Assembly (NCBI GenBank): GCA_003013855.2
Contig: PVNU02000773.1
Span: forward strand, 2,093,001-2,157,000
Length of the DNA: 64,000 bases
Source: Liriodendron chinense
Lineage: Eukaryota; Streptophyta; Magnoliopsida; Magnoliales; Magnoliaceae
Reading direction: 5' to 3'
The notes beneath the pieces were generated by a model. The model ran no database searches, was not told where the DNA came from, and was given only the letters and a program-made list of their open reading frames with translations. Of the stretch, positions 31,326 to 42,476 are shown in pieces; within the stretch, counting starts at the first letter, position 1, and every line of letters starts with the position of its first letter. The position numbers and the translations under genes are program-made.

Positions 31326-31797
31326 CAGGAAGTTCTTACGCTGGTAACCAAGGTAGGGCCCACGGTGATTTTTTTGATAAATCCACCTTGTCCATCCATT
31401 TTGGGAGATCATTTTAGGACACGAGAACAAAAATGAACCAGATCCAAGACTCAAGTGGGCTGAAAACGTGAGGATTGAACGTCGACAGTTGAAATATTTG
31501 TGGAGCCATTTCGAATCTGGATAATATTTGTGTTTCCGGTTCATCCCAGTAGTAGTGACGTTATGAACAGTGTGGATGTCATATAAACATCACTAGTGGA
31601 CCCAGGGAGGTTTCAACGGTAGTAATTTACCTACCCACCTTTTACTTTAGTGAGGCCCACTTGAGTATTGGATTCGGTTCATTTTTGTTTTGCTGTCTAA
31701 AATGAGCTCCCCAAACGGTTAAACGGGGTGGATTTATAAAAAAAAAATCACTTTGGGCCCCACCTTGTTCACCGGGTAGGAACTTCCTCCGCAGGGC
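31326..31797. mobile_element. Mutator-type MITE, GCAGGAAGTTCCT subfamily
   Basis: Left CAGGAAGTTCTTACGCTGGT ... GGTAGGGCCCACGGTGAT; right ATCACTTTGGGCCCCACC ... GGTAGGAACTTCCTCCGC. It is a near neighbour and close relative of 30855-31305, separated by about 20 bases. Ends approximate. Confidence 0.7.
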
Positions 31798-31826
31798 TTT
31801 GGCAGTAAATCCGCACATGTGGAAAC

Positions 31827-32328
31827 GGAAGTGGATTGTGTACAGAGTAACTCCGCAGGCTATCCACTTCGTCCATCCATCTTAATATAAAATTTTAGGT
31901 ATGGTGCCAAAAACTGAAGCATATCAAAATCTAACGTGGACCACACCACAAGAGAAGTGTGAACTGCATGTCTGACATTGAAAAATTCTCGGAGGACAAA
32001 GAAGTCTTGGATCAAGCTGATATTTGTGTTTTCCCTTCATCCATATCCATGTGATCTTATGAACAGGTTGGATGATAAATTAACATCACTGTAGGGCCTG
32101 GGAAGGTTTCAATGGTGGAAATCATTATTCCCACTGTTTCCCGTGGCGTGGTCTACTTGAGATTTGGATATACTTAAATTTTGGGCTCAACCACTAAAAT
32201 GAGCTAGAAAAACATATGGACGGAATAGATAAATCACATACATTCTAGGTGGGCCCAACTGAGTTTACTTCGTTGCGGAGTTACTCCGCACGCCATCCGA
32301 TTCCCTGCTCCGCACGCAATCCGATTCC
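31827..32328. mobile_element. Mutator-type MITE, CGGAGTTACTCCG subfamily, with duplicated right end
   Basis: Left GGAAGTGGATTGTGTACAGA, right GCACGCAATCCGATTCC. Flanks TGTGGAAAC and CGTGGAAAC agree at 8 of 9 positions (target duplication). The right terminus is present twice in tandem (CGCACGCCATCCGATTCC, CTGCTC, CGCACGCAATCCGATTCC). Same subfamily as 61721-62247. Confidence 0.8.
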
Positions 32329-32521
32329 CGTGGAAACGATAAAACGGGCATAAAAATTTAAAACTACCCCGTCCATCATATATATATATGACCCACCCGA
32401 ATTTTTTCTTATTATTTTAAAAATTCGGAATAATGGATTGGACCAGGGTGGCCCTACATAAATCTAATGGTGAACTTCACATCCCAACTGTTTCCTATGG
32501 AATGCCCTGCCTGGCTTTTGG
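32329..32521. other. Gap between MITEs
   Basis: AT-rich with the dinucleotide run TATATATATA near 32381. No gene. Confidence 0.4.
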
Positions 32522-33017
32522 GGGAGTGGATTGGTCATCTCTGTTACCGGGACTGTGTAGGGTTCAAAGAGATGTCCGTGACAAATCCACTCCGTCTATC
32601 TGTTTTGGAAGACCAATTTAGGACAGGATTCTAAAAATATTGCAGATCCAAAACTCAGGTGGGCCATACCACACGAAACAGTGGGTCTTGGACACTCAGC
32701 GGTGACAATATTTGGAATGAGGATGATATTTTTTTCTTACATTATATGTGAGTGTTAATAATTCTGTGAACGGTTTGGATGGCATATAAACATCATGGTC
32801 AGCTCCAGGAAGGTTTCAATGGTGGATGGTGGTGTTTTCACTGTTTTGTTGGTGTGGCCCATCTGAGTTTTGAATATTTGTGATTTTTATTTTACTGATC
32901 TAATTTTGTCTTTAAAATAACATGGACGTAGTGGATTTATCACGGACATCCCTGTGGACCCTACACAGCCCCGGCTACAGAGATATCTGTGCCCGGGGTC
33001 ACAGGCAATCCCCTCCC
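32522..33017. mobile_element. Mutator-type MITE
   Basis: Left GGGAGTGGATTGGTCATCTC, right GTCACAGGCAATCCCCTCCC. Flanks GGCTTTTGG and GACATTTGG agree at 7 of 9 positions. GGACTGTGTAGGGTTC...GATGTCCGTGACAAATCC near the left is mirrored by TTTATCACGGACATCC and GACCCTACACAGCCC at the right. Confidence 0.75.
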
Positions 33018-33289
33018 GACATTTGGATACTCCTGATTTTTTAATTCCAGGGCGAATTTGAGGCATGGTACCTGATGAACCGGGTGGATCTCATGAAACT
33101 CCTTCCCACTGGCAATAGGTTGTAGCCTTGAAGGTAGGTACCTAAACGAGGTACGATAGCGTGTTTTGGCACAACAAACCTTTTTTTCACTTTCTGATTG
33201 GCAGAAATAACTACGCGAGTTGACGGGATGAGGCTTTATCTAACAGGACCACTCGTGCGCGCGTGTGAAGACAAGAGGGGTGTAAATGG

Positions 33290-33560
33290 GCTTTGGGCCG
33301 ATTTTAAAAAGTCTTAGGTTGGACTTTTGCGTTGGGCTTAATTAAAATTTTGTTCTTTCCATGCTCAAACTCTGCTCGAATTGGGCTCGAAAAGCTCAAT
33401 TGAACCCGCTCAAACATTTTAGTCCAGCTCAAAGGCCAAGCTAAGCTAAACACGAGCCAGGGTGGTAATTGAACGAGCCTAGCTCGAACAGGGCCAAGCT
33501 TGATCTACTCTCTACCATGGAGTATCTCAACCAAATTAAAGATGCTGTTGATTCACCGGC
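33290..33560. repeat. Second copy of the GCTCGA region fused to a copia gag fragment
   Basis: Same order as 26270-26570: GGGCCGATTTTAAAAAGT, GGGCTTAATTAAAATTTTG, GCTCGAATTGGGCTCGAAAA, GAGCCTAGCTCGAACAGGG, CCAAGCTTGA, then ACCATGGAGTATCTCAACC of the copia gag. The gag part breaks off after GTTGATTCACCGGCAAT. Confidence 0.7.
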
Positions 33561-33834
33561 AATTAGTTGTGTGTGTCCAACAAAGTGTTTGTATAACATC
33601 CAATTCAAATAGCAAGGAAGTCCTTCCATGAAAATGAAATGCCTCGAAATCAGGTCAATTAAACGATCGGATGAACCAAATCTCACCCAAAACCTTTCGA
33701 TTCATAATCTACCTAATTTTAAAGGCATCCTATTGTCATCAAGGGGCTACCATATTGTAGAAGAGTTGGATGGGATACAAATACCACAGTTGGCCCCCCA
33801 CCACGACATAGCTAGAGACTGACCGTCATGTCAG

Positions 33835-34200
33835 GGGTTCTGTGGGGCCTACTGTGATCTATATGTTTTATCCATGCTGTCCATCTACTTTTACAGATCA
33901 TTTTAGGGCATGACTCCAAAAAGGAGGCAGATCAAAGGCTCAACAAGACTACACCACATGAAGAAGTGAGAATTAAATTCTAACCGTTGAAAACTTCTTA
34001 GGGGGCATATATAAGTTTTGGATCAAGCTGATGTTTATGTTTTCCCTTTATACAGGTGCAGGTGACCTAATGAACAGGTTGGACAGTAAATAAACATCAT
34101 GGTAGGCCCTGGGATATTTTCAACTGTAAAAGTTCAATCCCTACTACTTAATACACCTTTGATCTGCTTATTTTTTGGGGCATGCCTTAAAATGATCTCT
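33835..34200. mobile_element. Mutator-type MITE, right end lost
   Basis: TCTGTGGGGCCTACTGTGATCTA, TGCTGTCCATCTACTTTT, GATCAAGCTGATGTTTATG, ATGAACAGGTTGGACAG and GCATGCCTTAAAATGATCT follow the family order. The right inverted repeat is missing where another repeat (34200-34430) begins. Confidence 0.65.
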
Positions 34201-34430
34201 TTAATTACATTGATCAAGCAATCCTAACAATTCATTTAATGACTTTAAAATAGACAGTGAAAATAAAATAATGAGAGGCACAAAGTTTCCAATAGCAAAA
34301 TCTAATACTTATCATTAAATTTATGATATAATTGTTTTTTATGTTTCCTTCATATTTGGGTTAGCATTTCAAATGAGTCTATAAGCTTTTAATTTAAGGG
34401 TTCTTGAATTATGAATTTTGCTATTTGGGC
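34200..34430 (-). repeat. Fragment of the giant-palindrome unit (arm 2 orientation)
   Basis: TTGATCAAGCAATCCTAACA, ATTCATTTAATGAC, GACAGTGAAAATAAAATAAT and CTTCATATTTGGGTTAGCAT match 58900-59070 in the same orientation, and 40800-40960 in inverted orientation. Confidence 0.65.
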
Positions 34431-34797
34431 GGTTGAGATTTGATTGTGCACATTTTACTGAAGAAAAGATCTGGTAGAGCTGGAACAATCCATATGGTAA
34501 AGCCATTTATTTGCAGTCCACATGGCGGCGTGATGTACCAATCGTATCCGTTGAGAAAGTGGGTCCTAACACCGATATCTTATATTTCTAGTAGTCATTG
34601 ATATCCATTGAATATGTGGCCATCAAGGCGACGATACAAATAAAAATAGCTAATGACCAAAGAAGCAACAAGGTAAATGGTAGAAAAGTAATGCATATAC
34701 TTATGTAATAGGGACTTATTTTTTAACATTAACCATCCATCCGAGGACCACTAATGGATGGACCAAATTGTTTCTTCACGATGCCGCATGCCATGTG

Positions 34798-35314
34798 GGA
34801 CGTGGATTTCCTGCAATGCCTTTCGCATGAAGTTACCATGATGTTTGTGAGAAATCCACCCTATCCATCCATTTTATTAGATCATTTTAAGAAGTGGGAC
34901 AGGAAAATGAGGCTGATACAAAACTCAAGCGGGTGACACGAGAGGAAATGGTGGGTAAAGAAATGCCTACTGTTGAAACCTTCCTAAGCTCTACCTTGAT
35001 GTTTATATGTCATCCAAACTGATTATATTGGACTAGGATGACTGTGATGAAGTGAAAATACCAAAAAATAAGCTTGATACAAAACTTTTGTGGCCATACA
35101 AATAAGCTTGATACAAAACCGATTATCATTGGATCCCCTTGTTTGCTTGGCCTAATTGAGTTTTGGATCAGCTTCATTTTTTTGTCACATATCCTAAAAT
35201 GATCTTAAAGAATGGATGAACGAGGTGGATTTCTCACAAACATCACAGTGGCCCCAACTAAGCATCCCAGCCTTGGAACATCCTGGGAAAGGCTTTCGCA
35301 AGAAATCCGCGTCC
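34798..35314. mobile_element. Mutator-type MITE
   Basis: 517 bases. Left GGACGTGGATTTCCTGCAAT, right TCGCAAGAAATCCGCGTCC. Flanks TGCCATGTG and TGCGACGTG agree at 7 of 9. It contains an internal duplication of AAATAAGCTTGATACAAAAC (about 35062 and 35100). Confidence 0.75.
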
Positions 35315-36716
35315 TGCGACGTGACCGTATCATCTCCCCGACTCCCATGCGTACGATGCTTTATAAGGGTGGTGCTACCTAGCATCTAGATAACTAAAAT
35401 CAAATCATCTGAATCCTGCAATCCACGGTAGATAAGCCACAATCGCCAAAATCAAATCCATTATGCATTTCCAGACATTTGTTGGTAGAATTATATTCGC
35501 TTCAATTCTAACCATCCCGATACATGAAAAGCCATACACTAGTTAGTACGTAACTTTAGTCTAATTTTTTGTTAACCACACATCTGAAGTTGAAGACATA
35601 AACTGGACAACTCGTTTTCAATTGCATGTATGTCGCATCAATTGCATGTATGTTGCACGTACCATTTCACATGGCTGGAACATAGGTGAATCCTCGGAAG
35701 ATAAGATTTTCTATCAAGCTCATATATTTAAATACAATTGCTAACCTTAAGCTCATATATAAATTATGATTAAACAATTGCTAACCTTAAGCTTTCCAAG
35801 TTGTAAGTAGCTTTGTCACTCGACCTCAAGGTTGGCATTGTAAATATTGAAGTTAAAATATGGTGCTTTGAAGCACCTCATTTTCTTTTTACTTCTCTCT
35901 CTCTTTCTCTACTCTGGTTGTCCACCTATGTGAGCCGAATGGTGGGCTAGAAGTTAATAATTATTAGTGTTGGCCAACAAATGATTATTAATAGTGTCAA
36001 ATTTAATTAGAGTATAACATGTGATGGAAAGAAAGAAACGAGAGAATCAAGGAGAGAGCCAGAGGAAAAGATTCACACACTTATAGAAAAGTAGACTAGG
36101 GTATACGTGGTTTTAACGGTAGGTGCTTTCTTACATTGTGACCCACTCAAATATTTGATCTACTTTATTTTTAAGCGCAGGTCCTAACATAAACCGATGC
36201 AACAGATGCACAAAAGTGGATGCATAATTTTTTTTTTATGGAGGGTTGCATACAACCTATACCTGACAGGTTACTTGAATAATATACCCTTTTTGTGTAG
36301 GCTACACACGAGACTAGCAACCTACATAGAGAGTGAGATGGTAGAGAGAAAAATATAGGGGAACGGTTCATTGGTGGATTATCCATCATTTCTTTTAATA
36401 CAACTCTTTTGTTTTAGTTGATCTTAAAACTAATTATAAGGGTAAAAGTATCCATTGCTACTTGCTTTTGGGGGATATAATGTAAATATAATGTAAATTG
36501 TTTCTTGGCTTTGTGCGAGAGAAATCTAATCAACTGCAATTTAGCTCTCAGAATACCCCTTCATTCAAAATGTTTTTCCATATCCATTCAATATTAAATG
36601 TTCTCCATCTATGTAAAATAATTATGTAAAATTGACGAAATGTTACTCACATTGTATATAGTATAGAGTAACGAACACATGCAAATTATAAAAAATCACT
36701 TGATGAATTAACAGAT

Positions 36717-36717
<1 letters not shown>
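35315..36717. other. AT-rich intergenic region, no gene
   Basis: Contains short direct repeats (CAATTGCATGTATGTYGCA at 35619 and 35638; AACAATTGCTAACCTTAAGCT near 35725 and 35774) and a palindrome GGTGCTTTGAAGCACC near 35863 that recurs as GGTGCTTTAAAGCACC near 60415. Nothing coding recognised. Confidence 0.4.

Positions 36718-36752
<35 letters not shown>
36718..36752. repeat. (CT)n microsatellite
   Basis: About 17 uninterrupted CT units. Confidence 0.95.
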
Positions 36753-36757
<5 letters not shown>

Positions 36758-36769
36758 AATAAACTGAGG

Positions 36770-37110
36770 GTAGAAAGGCTTTTTCTATAGTCAATAGCCT
36801 ACTGTAATAGTTATCACATAGTTTCATCCAATTTTACTCAAGGTGGGGTTTTTTTTTTTTTTTTTTTAAACCTAAGATGATAAATAAAAGGGCTTGCCTG
36901 CTATTTACAACGTGGGTTTGAGAAAGGAATAACCATTATTTTCTTGAAAGTCTATTTTTTTTTGTTCTTATTTTTCATTATTTTTATGATCCCGGGCCAC
37001 TGCCTTATTGATTTTGTTGGATATTTAAATCATGGGCATGGTTGAAGCGTTGACTCTGGAAGGTTCACCTTGGTGGTTTGTTACGAAAAAAGAATAGCCA
37101 AGTGAATAAT
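36770..37110 (+). repeat. Third copy of the palindrome unit, lacking the solo LTR (empty site)
   Basis: AGCCTACTGTAATAGTTATC and ACATAGTTTCATCCAATTTT match both sides of the solo LTR in arm 1 (41850-41887 and 42477-42500) without the LTR between them. TTGCCTGCTATTT, GAATAACCATTATTTTCTTG and GGAAGGTTCACCTTGGTGG match 42500-42800 and 57000-57320. Confidence 0.7.
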
Positions 37111-37114
37111 TTTT

Positions 37115-38460
37115 TTTTTACACACATGCCCCACACCCACTTTTTGGGAAAGCAAAGAGACCGACCCCACAACGAAGTGAGAAATATCAAATGAGATAAT
37201 CACAATGATTAAACAAATCAATACACGATAGAAGGCAATTTGATTTTACGTGGAAAAACCCTTCACATGTAAAAAATCACAGCACAAAGCGAACAATCCA
37301 CTATGAATCAGAAGTTACAAGAGAAAGCTTTTTCTCTCACCCTAGGACTCTTTCAACCTGTTGAACACGTCTAGGACTCCTTTTGTTATCCTAATCTAGC
37401 ATTATAATCCTTTAAATAGCATAAAACCCATATTAGAAAAAAATTCCGTGCAAAACCATGCACTAGATTCAGCAGTCTAGATTTTAGAAGCCCATCCAAA
37501 GTAGTTTCAGGCGCCCGACCAAGTCCTGTTGGTCGCCTGAAGCCTCTCGGTACCAAGATTGAAGACATCCTCGACAATCTCCATCGTGCCTTCAATCTTC
37601 AACTGCTCCAAAGCTCCATTCTCCATCTCTACTTCTTCTCCTTTATAACTTCACCATTTCTTGTGCCCTGATCCATTGACTCTATCTTCCCAAGCACGCA
37701 CACACCTACACTCATACTGTAGTGGAATTTCACCACTTATGAACCCATAAGACCTTGTGTTGAAGCTCTTCAGAGTCTACCACTGAGGCAAGGATAAGTG
37801 AAAATGTGTGAACATGTAATTTGCTATTTATGACCACGATAAACAACTAATCATTGCACATAACTCTTACATTGAGTGATTAAATTTTTTATTTAAAAAT
37901 AAAACTATTAGCTCATCACTCCTCATTGCTTCTTTTTCTCAAGCACCACCAATATGATTATTGTGTCACCCCATCTACTATTAGGATGTTATAACTAAAG
38001 AAAAGACTTCTCTCTGATGCCAAATAACGTAGTGGCTCTAATACCAAAAAAACATAGCAGGTATGTAGATAAAGAGAAAAAATCATAGCCTTCTTCCCAA
38101 CAATAGTCATTAAATTCATAAGGAGAGAAAAATTCTAAGAAAAGAAAATAATGAAATTGATATCCCATGATTCAAATAGGGACTTTAAGCACCCAGAGAT
38201 TTTTTATTTATCCTAAAAATAGCAAAAATTGTAGCTTATTAAAATTTATAACTTTTAACTCTAAATTAACCTCTAAATGAGGCCATTTACAAACATGTAG
38301 AACTGATCCATAGCTTTTCAAAGACATATTGTAAGCATGAAATAGATAATTGGTTGTAGAGTTATGGCCATCACAATACCCACTAAATCCTTTCATCCAA
38401 CTTTCCTACCCAATTTCTTTGGATCCTAGCTGCACATGTGAGTTTCCTTGACCTTTTCCT
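37115..38460. other. LTR-like and dispersed-repeat remnants, no gene
   Basis: At about 37225-37500 there is a segment similar to the solo LTR family (TTTTACGTGGAAAAACCCTTC, CACAAAGCG...ATCCACTATGAATC, TTTAAATAGCATAAAACCCAT). CAGGCGCCCGACCAAGTCC / TTGGTCGCCTGAAGC near 37508 is a hairpin. About 37690-37790 repeats the dispersed element seen at 5900-6050. 37800-38460 is AT-rich without content I recognise. Confidence 0.4.
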
Positions 38461-38464
38461 GTGT

Positions 38465-38850
38465 GGATCATCTATGTTAAAGCTCAAGTGGACCATATCA
38501 AAGAAAGTAGAGGGATTGAATGGCTACCATTGAAACCTTCCTAGGGTCCACCATGAGGGTTATTGGCTATCTAACCTCTTCATAAGGTCACAAAGACCTG
38601 GATTAAGGGGGGAAAGAAACAACAACAAATACAAGCTTAATCAAAGCCTTCGGTGGCCTCAAAAAGTTTTCAACGGAAGGTGTCCAAATTCCCACTGTTT
38701 CTTGTAGTTGGACTTACTTGAGCCTTGGGTTTACCTGGATTTTTTTTTTGGTCTCATGCCCTAAAATGATATGGAAAATTAGATGGATAATGTGAATCTA
38801 ACACATACATCATGATAGGGCCACAAAAGTTACACATGTAAGCAGCAATT
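38465..38850. mobile_element. Mutator-type MITE, left end lost
   Basis: AAGCTCAAGTGGACCATATC, AACCTTCCTAGGGTCCACCAT, AACCTCTTCATAAGGTCAC and GCCCTAAAATGATATGGAAA to CATACATCATGATAGGGCC follow the family order. The left inverted repeat is absent. Confidence 0.6.
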
Positions 38851-38864
38851 CACGGTTACCTGAG

Positions 38865-39285
38865 AAATTTACGTGGGCCCCACAATGATGTATTTCTTAG
38901 ATCCACACTGTCCATCAGTTTTTTCATATCATTGTAGTATATGATCCCGAAAATAAGTTAGATTCAAAGTTCAAGTAGACCCCACCATAGGAAACAACAG
39001 GAATTGACACCTACCATTGAAAACTTCTAGGGCGAAAGAATGATCTGATCAAGATATTTTTGTTTTCCCTTTGTGTGACACTATGAACAGGTTAGATGGC
39101 AAATAAACCACACGGGTGACCCTAGGAAGGTTTCAACACTAGTTCGTATCCCAACTGCTTTATGTGGTTTGGATGTGCATCATTTTTAAGCTCGTGATCT
39201 AGAATGATATGAAATTTGGAGGGTTTGGATCTAACACATAAATCATGGTGGGGGCTCAAAGAAGCTCCACATGTTAGAGGTTGTG
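38865..39285. mobile_element. Mutator-type MITE, diverged
   Basis: TACGTGGGCCCCACAATGATG at the left is mirrored by CATAAATCATGGTGGGGGC at the right. Internal family words CACTGTCCATCAG, ATGAACAGGTTAGATGGCAAA and CCTAGGAAGGTTTCAAC. Confidence 0.6.
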
Positions 39286-39404
39286 TTGCTTAGTCAGCAA
39301 TCTATCCCGGAGAGAGAAAATCTACCTGTTTTGTTAGCTGGTGCGATCGGTAATGATGTGTACCAATGAGAAGCAACCTGTGTTTTCAAGTACACAGACA
39401 TCCG

Positions 39405-39517
39405 CAGGGTGTCAATGGGCCAAGCTCGGGCCTGGAAAAATGGAAAATTTGAAGTCCATGAAACAGTTAAAAATCCAGGCTGAGACCTACCTCAGGCTCA
39501 GCCCGTTAACAGCCCTA
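39405..39517. mobile_element. Short hAT-type MITE
   Basis: 113 bases from CAGGGTGTCAATGGGCC to GCCCGTTAACAGCCCTA. The ends are inverted repeats of each other (TAGGGCTGTTAACGGGC on the opposite strand), a form common in plant hAT MITEs. A clear 8-bp duplication was not seen. Confidence 0.5.
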
Positions 39518-39559
39518 CTCAACATCCTTAATTATGTGTAGAATCCCAGGGGTTTCAAG

Positions 39560-40240
39560 TATGAACAACTCAGACTACGATTGTTGTAAACCATTCATCG
39601 GATTAGAACCTCACATTTGTGGTAGATCCAATTGTTCATCTGGTCTACACCACCTTGTATTTGCCATAGCCCAAAGATCATCAGAACGTGCGTATCATCA
39701 GGAGGCCGCAACAGCCTGCGTTGAATGTATAACTGTGGCCCACCTAACTGCCAAACCGGCTTGATCTTTTAGCCACAAAGCATACCAAATTGGCCAGCCT
39801 TGATCAATGCATGCTTGGCACTTGATCATTTCTCTCTTTTCTTTTTCTTTTTTTACCATTTAACCACCGGGTATTTGATTATAACTGGTTGGATGGCTAG
39901 GATCATTTAACTGGAGTTATTTTGACCTATGGTCCATTATATTGCCATCCACATTTTCTGTGGTTAGAATTGTCGGAATCATGGCCCCCACATGCAAGCC
40001 GAACATCTTGATGGAGGAAAAATTCCTCTTTGCAAAACATTTCTCTTTCTTTTCTTTTAGATAAGTTATATATTTCAGTCATTATTGTATCATTCCTCAT
40101 CTTTGCAAGGTTGGTCCATATGATGGTTCATTAACCTTTGTGTCAAAGGTTCGAGGATTGATGCTGTCCTTCTTCCATAACCATTTCAGAGGTATTTTAA
40201 AATACCTTCCTTTTATGGAGCACAATCTTTTTAATTCTTG
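39560..40240 (+). repeat. Outer partial copy of the palindrome unit (R1)
   Basis: Direct-orientation relative of 44290-45125: AGCCCAAAGATCATCAG, GCAACAGCCTGC, GTGGCCCACCTAACTGCCAAACC, TGGTTGGATGGCTAGGATCAT, CATGCAAGCCGAAC and AGAGGTATTTTAAAATACCTT. The segment ACTGGAGTTATTTTGACC is shared with the far-right copy (63740-63770) but absent from arms 1 and 2. Confidence 0.75.
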
Positions 40241-40254
40241 TTTGGGACCATAAT

Positions 40255-40326
40255 GACCCATATTCAATCTCATGGCCTACCTGATGAGCTGACCCATATT
40301 TAATCTCATGGCCTACCTGATGAGCT
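40255..40326. repeat. Tandem duplication of 36 bp
   Basis: GACCCATATTYAATCTCATG plus GCCTACCTGATGAGCT, present twice in tandem. Arm 2 has the unit once (about 59520-59556). Confidence 0.85.
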
Positions 40327-41887
40327 GACCAGCCTTAACTTTAGGCCAGGACACATTGACGGCGTGCTTTTTAAGGCAAGGCAAAATAAGAAGGTACACC
40401 AGATGATAACAGCCATTGATTTTTTACTATAGGCCATCATGTAGTGGACCACAAGAAAAACTGCCCAGCATCAAAAGAGCATCTCCTTGGGTTAACCATA
40501 CAATGCAAGGAGTGAGAGATGGCAAACTGCGGTTCTGGTTTTAATTTGTACAAGTGAGCCTACGGTTCTCTCTCTCTCTCAACCGTCCATTTGCTGACTG
40601 CATATTCTTCTATTTACTGGAGTTTCTTATACTGTGGGCCCCATCTATGCAAACTTAAAACCCACTAGTGACTACACAACTTTTCTGCACAATCATTGTA
40701 CCGTAACTCCTCCTCTGGACCATGATTCCAGACCAACCACCCTTTTTTTTATTATTAAAGCATACTCGACCTTCCTTCAGTAAACTCCTTTAATGCTAAC
40801 CCAAATGTGAAAGAAGCATAACAAACAATTATATCACAAATTGGTTGATAGCCGTCCAATTTGCTATTGGAATTTTTGCCCCACTCATTATTTTATTTTA
40901 ACTGTCCATTTTATAGACAATAAATGAATGATTAGGATTGCTTGATCAATGTAATTTTAAAGATATGCTCCATCCATAGTATACCTCACTATTTTGGTGC
41001 TCTGAAGCATATGACAAGTCGTAGCTATTTTAAAGTGATGGATAACTATTCTAGCCCCCTTGGCCTCGCTAGCATGTCCCTTTAGTACATACTGAAAATG
41101 ATCACATACAACTAGTTTTACGTCTAGCTAGTTGGTGTGTGGCACCCACCCATGGTGTTTGTGTTCCATCCAACTCTTCTACATGATACCCCACAATAAA
41201 ATAGGATGCCTTGAAAATCAAGTAGATACAACGTTAGATGGGACTCATGAGGTTTTTGGGTGTTGTGTTTTTTTTTTTTCATATAGTTTGGATAAATTGA
41301 TTGACCTAATTTTAGGGGCCCATTTTCATGGTAAGACTACCTTGCTAAATGAGTTGGATATTATACAGATACCTTGGTTGGTTGTTCATTATTTTTTATA
41401 GGATGCCTTGAAAATCAGGTAGATCCAACATTAGATGGGACCCATGAGGTTTTTGAGTGGTTGTTCCAACTTCACACATGTATGACATCCAAGCCATGTA
41501 TCAGGTGGGACACAAGGATTGCCCTATGTTTTTCACCAAATCGTTTATATGGTGTGTCCCACCTGATGCACCGCTCAGGTATCCTACCTAAAGTCGGTGG
41601 GCGTAGTGGCATGTGTGGAAGGGTGCATGTGTGCTAGCAAAATCAGATTTGATGAGATGATCCTGACCTTCTATTAATGGATTTTTTTTTAATCGAATTG
41701 GGACCCTGTACGACCTCCCTGTTGCCCAACGAACTAGATGGCCACCCATCATTCAGTTGGGATCATACTTCTAATGGCTAATGACATGATAAGGGATAAA
41801 ATAGTAATTTTACTCATTTATGTAAACCAAAGGTAAAAAAAGACTTATCTACAGTAAATAGTCTACTAATAGCCATCACATAGTTTA

Positions 41888-42476
41888 TGTTGGGAATAGG
41901 GACGCCGGCAGCGGAAGCGAAAGCGGAAGCTGAACAACACCACATTAAAATAGAAGATCTTGATAAAATCACACCACACAAGCATTCAACCACAAGAGAC
42001 AATCCGATTTTATGTGGAAAAACCCCTCAACGGATAAAAAACCATGACACAAAGCGATCCACTATGATTAATAGAAGATTACATAAAATGAAGAAACAAA
42101 ACGCCCATAACAGAAATCCCTAAACTACCCAAAGCTTACTCTCACATGAAACGGACAAGCACAGTCCTTTTCTTTATCACAGTGAATCCCAAGCTTTCCC
42201 CAAGCTCCCTCCTACCTTAAAACCCTTTTAATCCATCTAGAAAATATGGCCCCAATGGCAAAACTATTAATCCCGCATTACACCCTTTAAATAGGCATAA
42301 AACTGAAATTAGAAACCTTTTGAGCAAAAAAGACCGACTCGCAATAGGAAACTTCTAGATTCGTCGCGTCCAGCCACACCACCGACCGGTCACCCTACCG
42401 TTTGGAGCCCCTTGCAGACCGGTAGCCCGACCGATCTGAGCACCCAAACCATGCACAATTAAAGGCTACTCCAACA
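41888..42476. repeat. Solo LTR in arm 1 (TGTTGG...CCAACA)
   Basis: 589 bases, TGTTGGGAATAGGGACGCC to AAAGGCTACTCCAACA. The flanks GTTTA and ATTTC derive from a GTTTC-type 5-bp duplication: the empty copy near 36826 reads CATAGTTTCATCC, and arm 2 keeps GAAAC at its right flank. Contains CCGACCGGTC-type words near 42380-42432. No internal coding region. Most likely an LTR-retrotransposon solo LTR inserted before the arms were duplicated. Confidence 0.75.
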
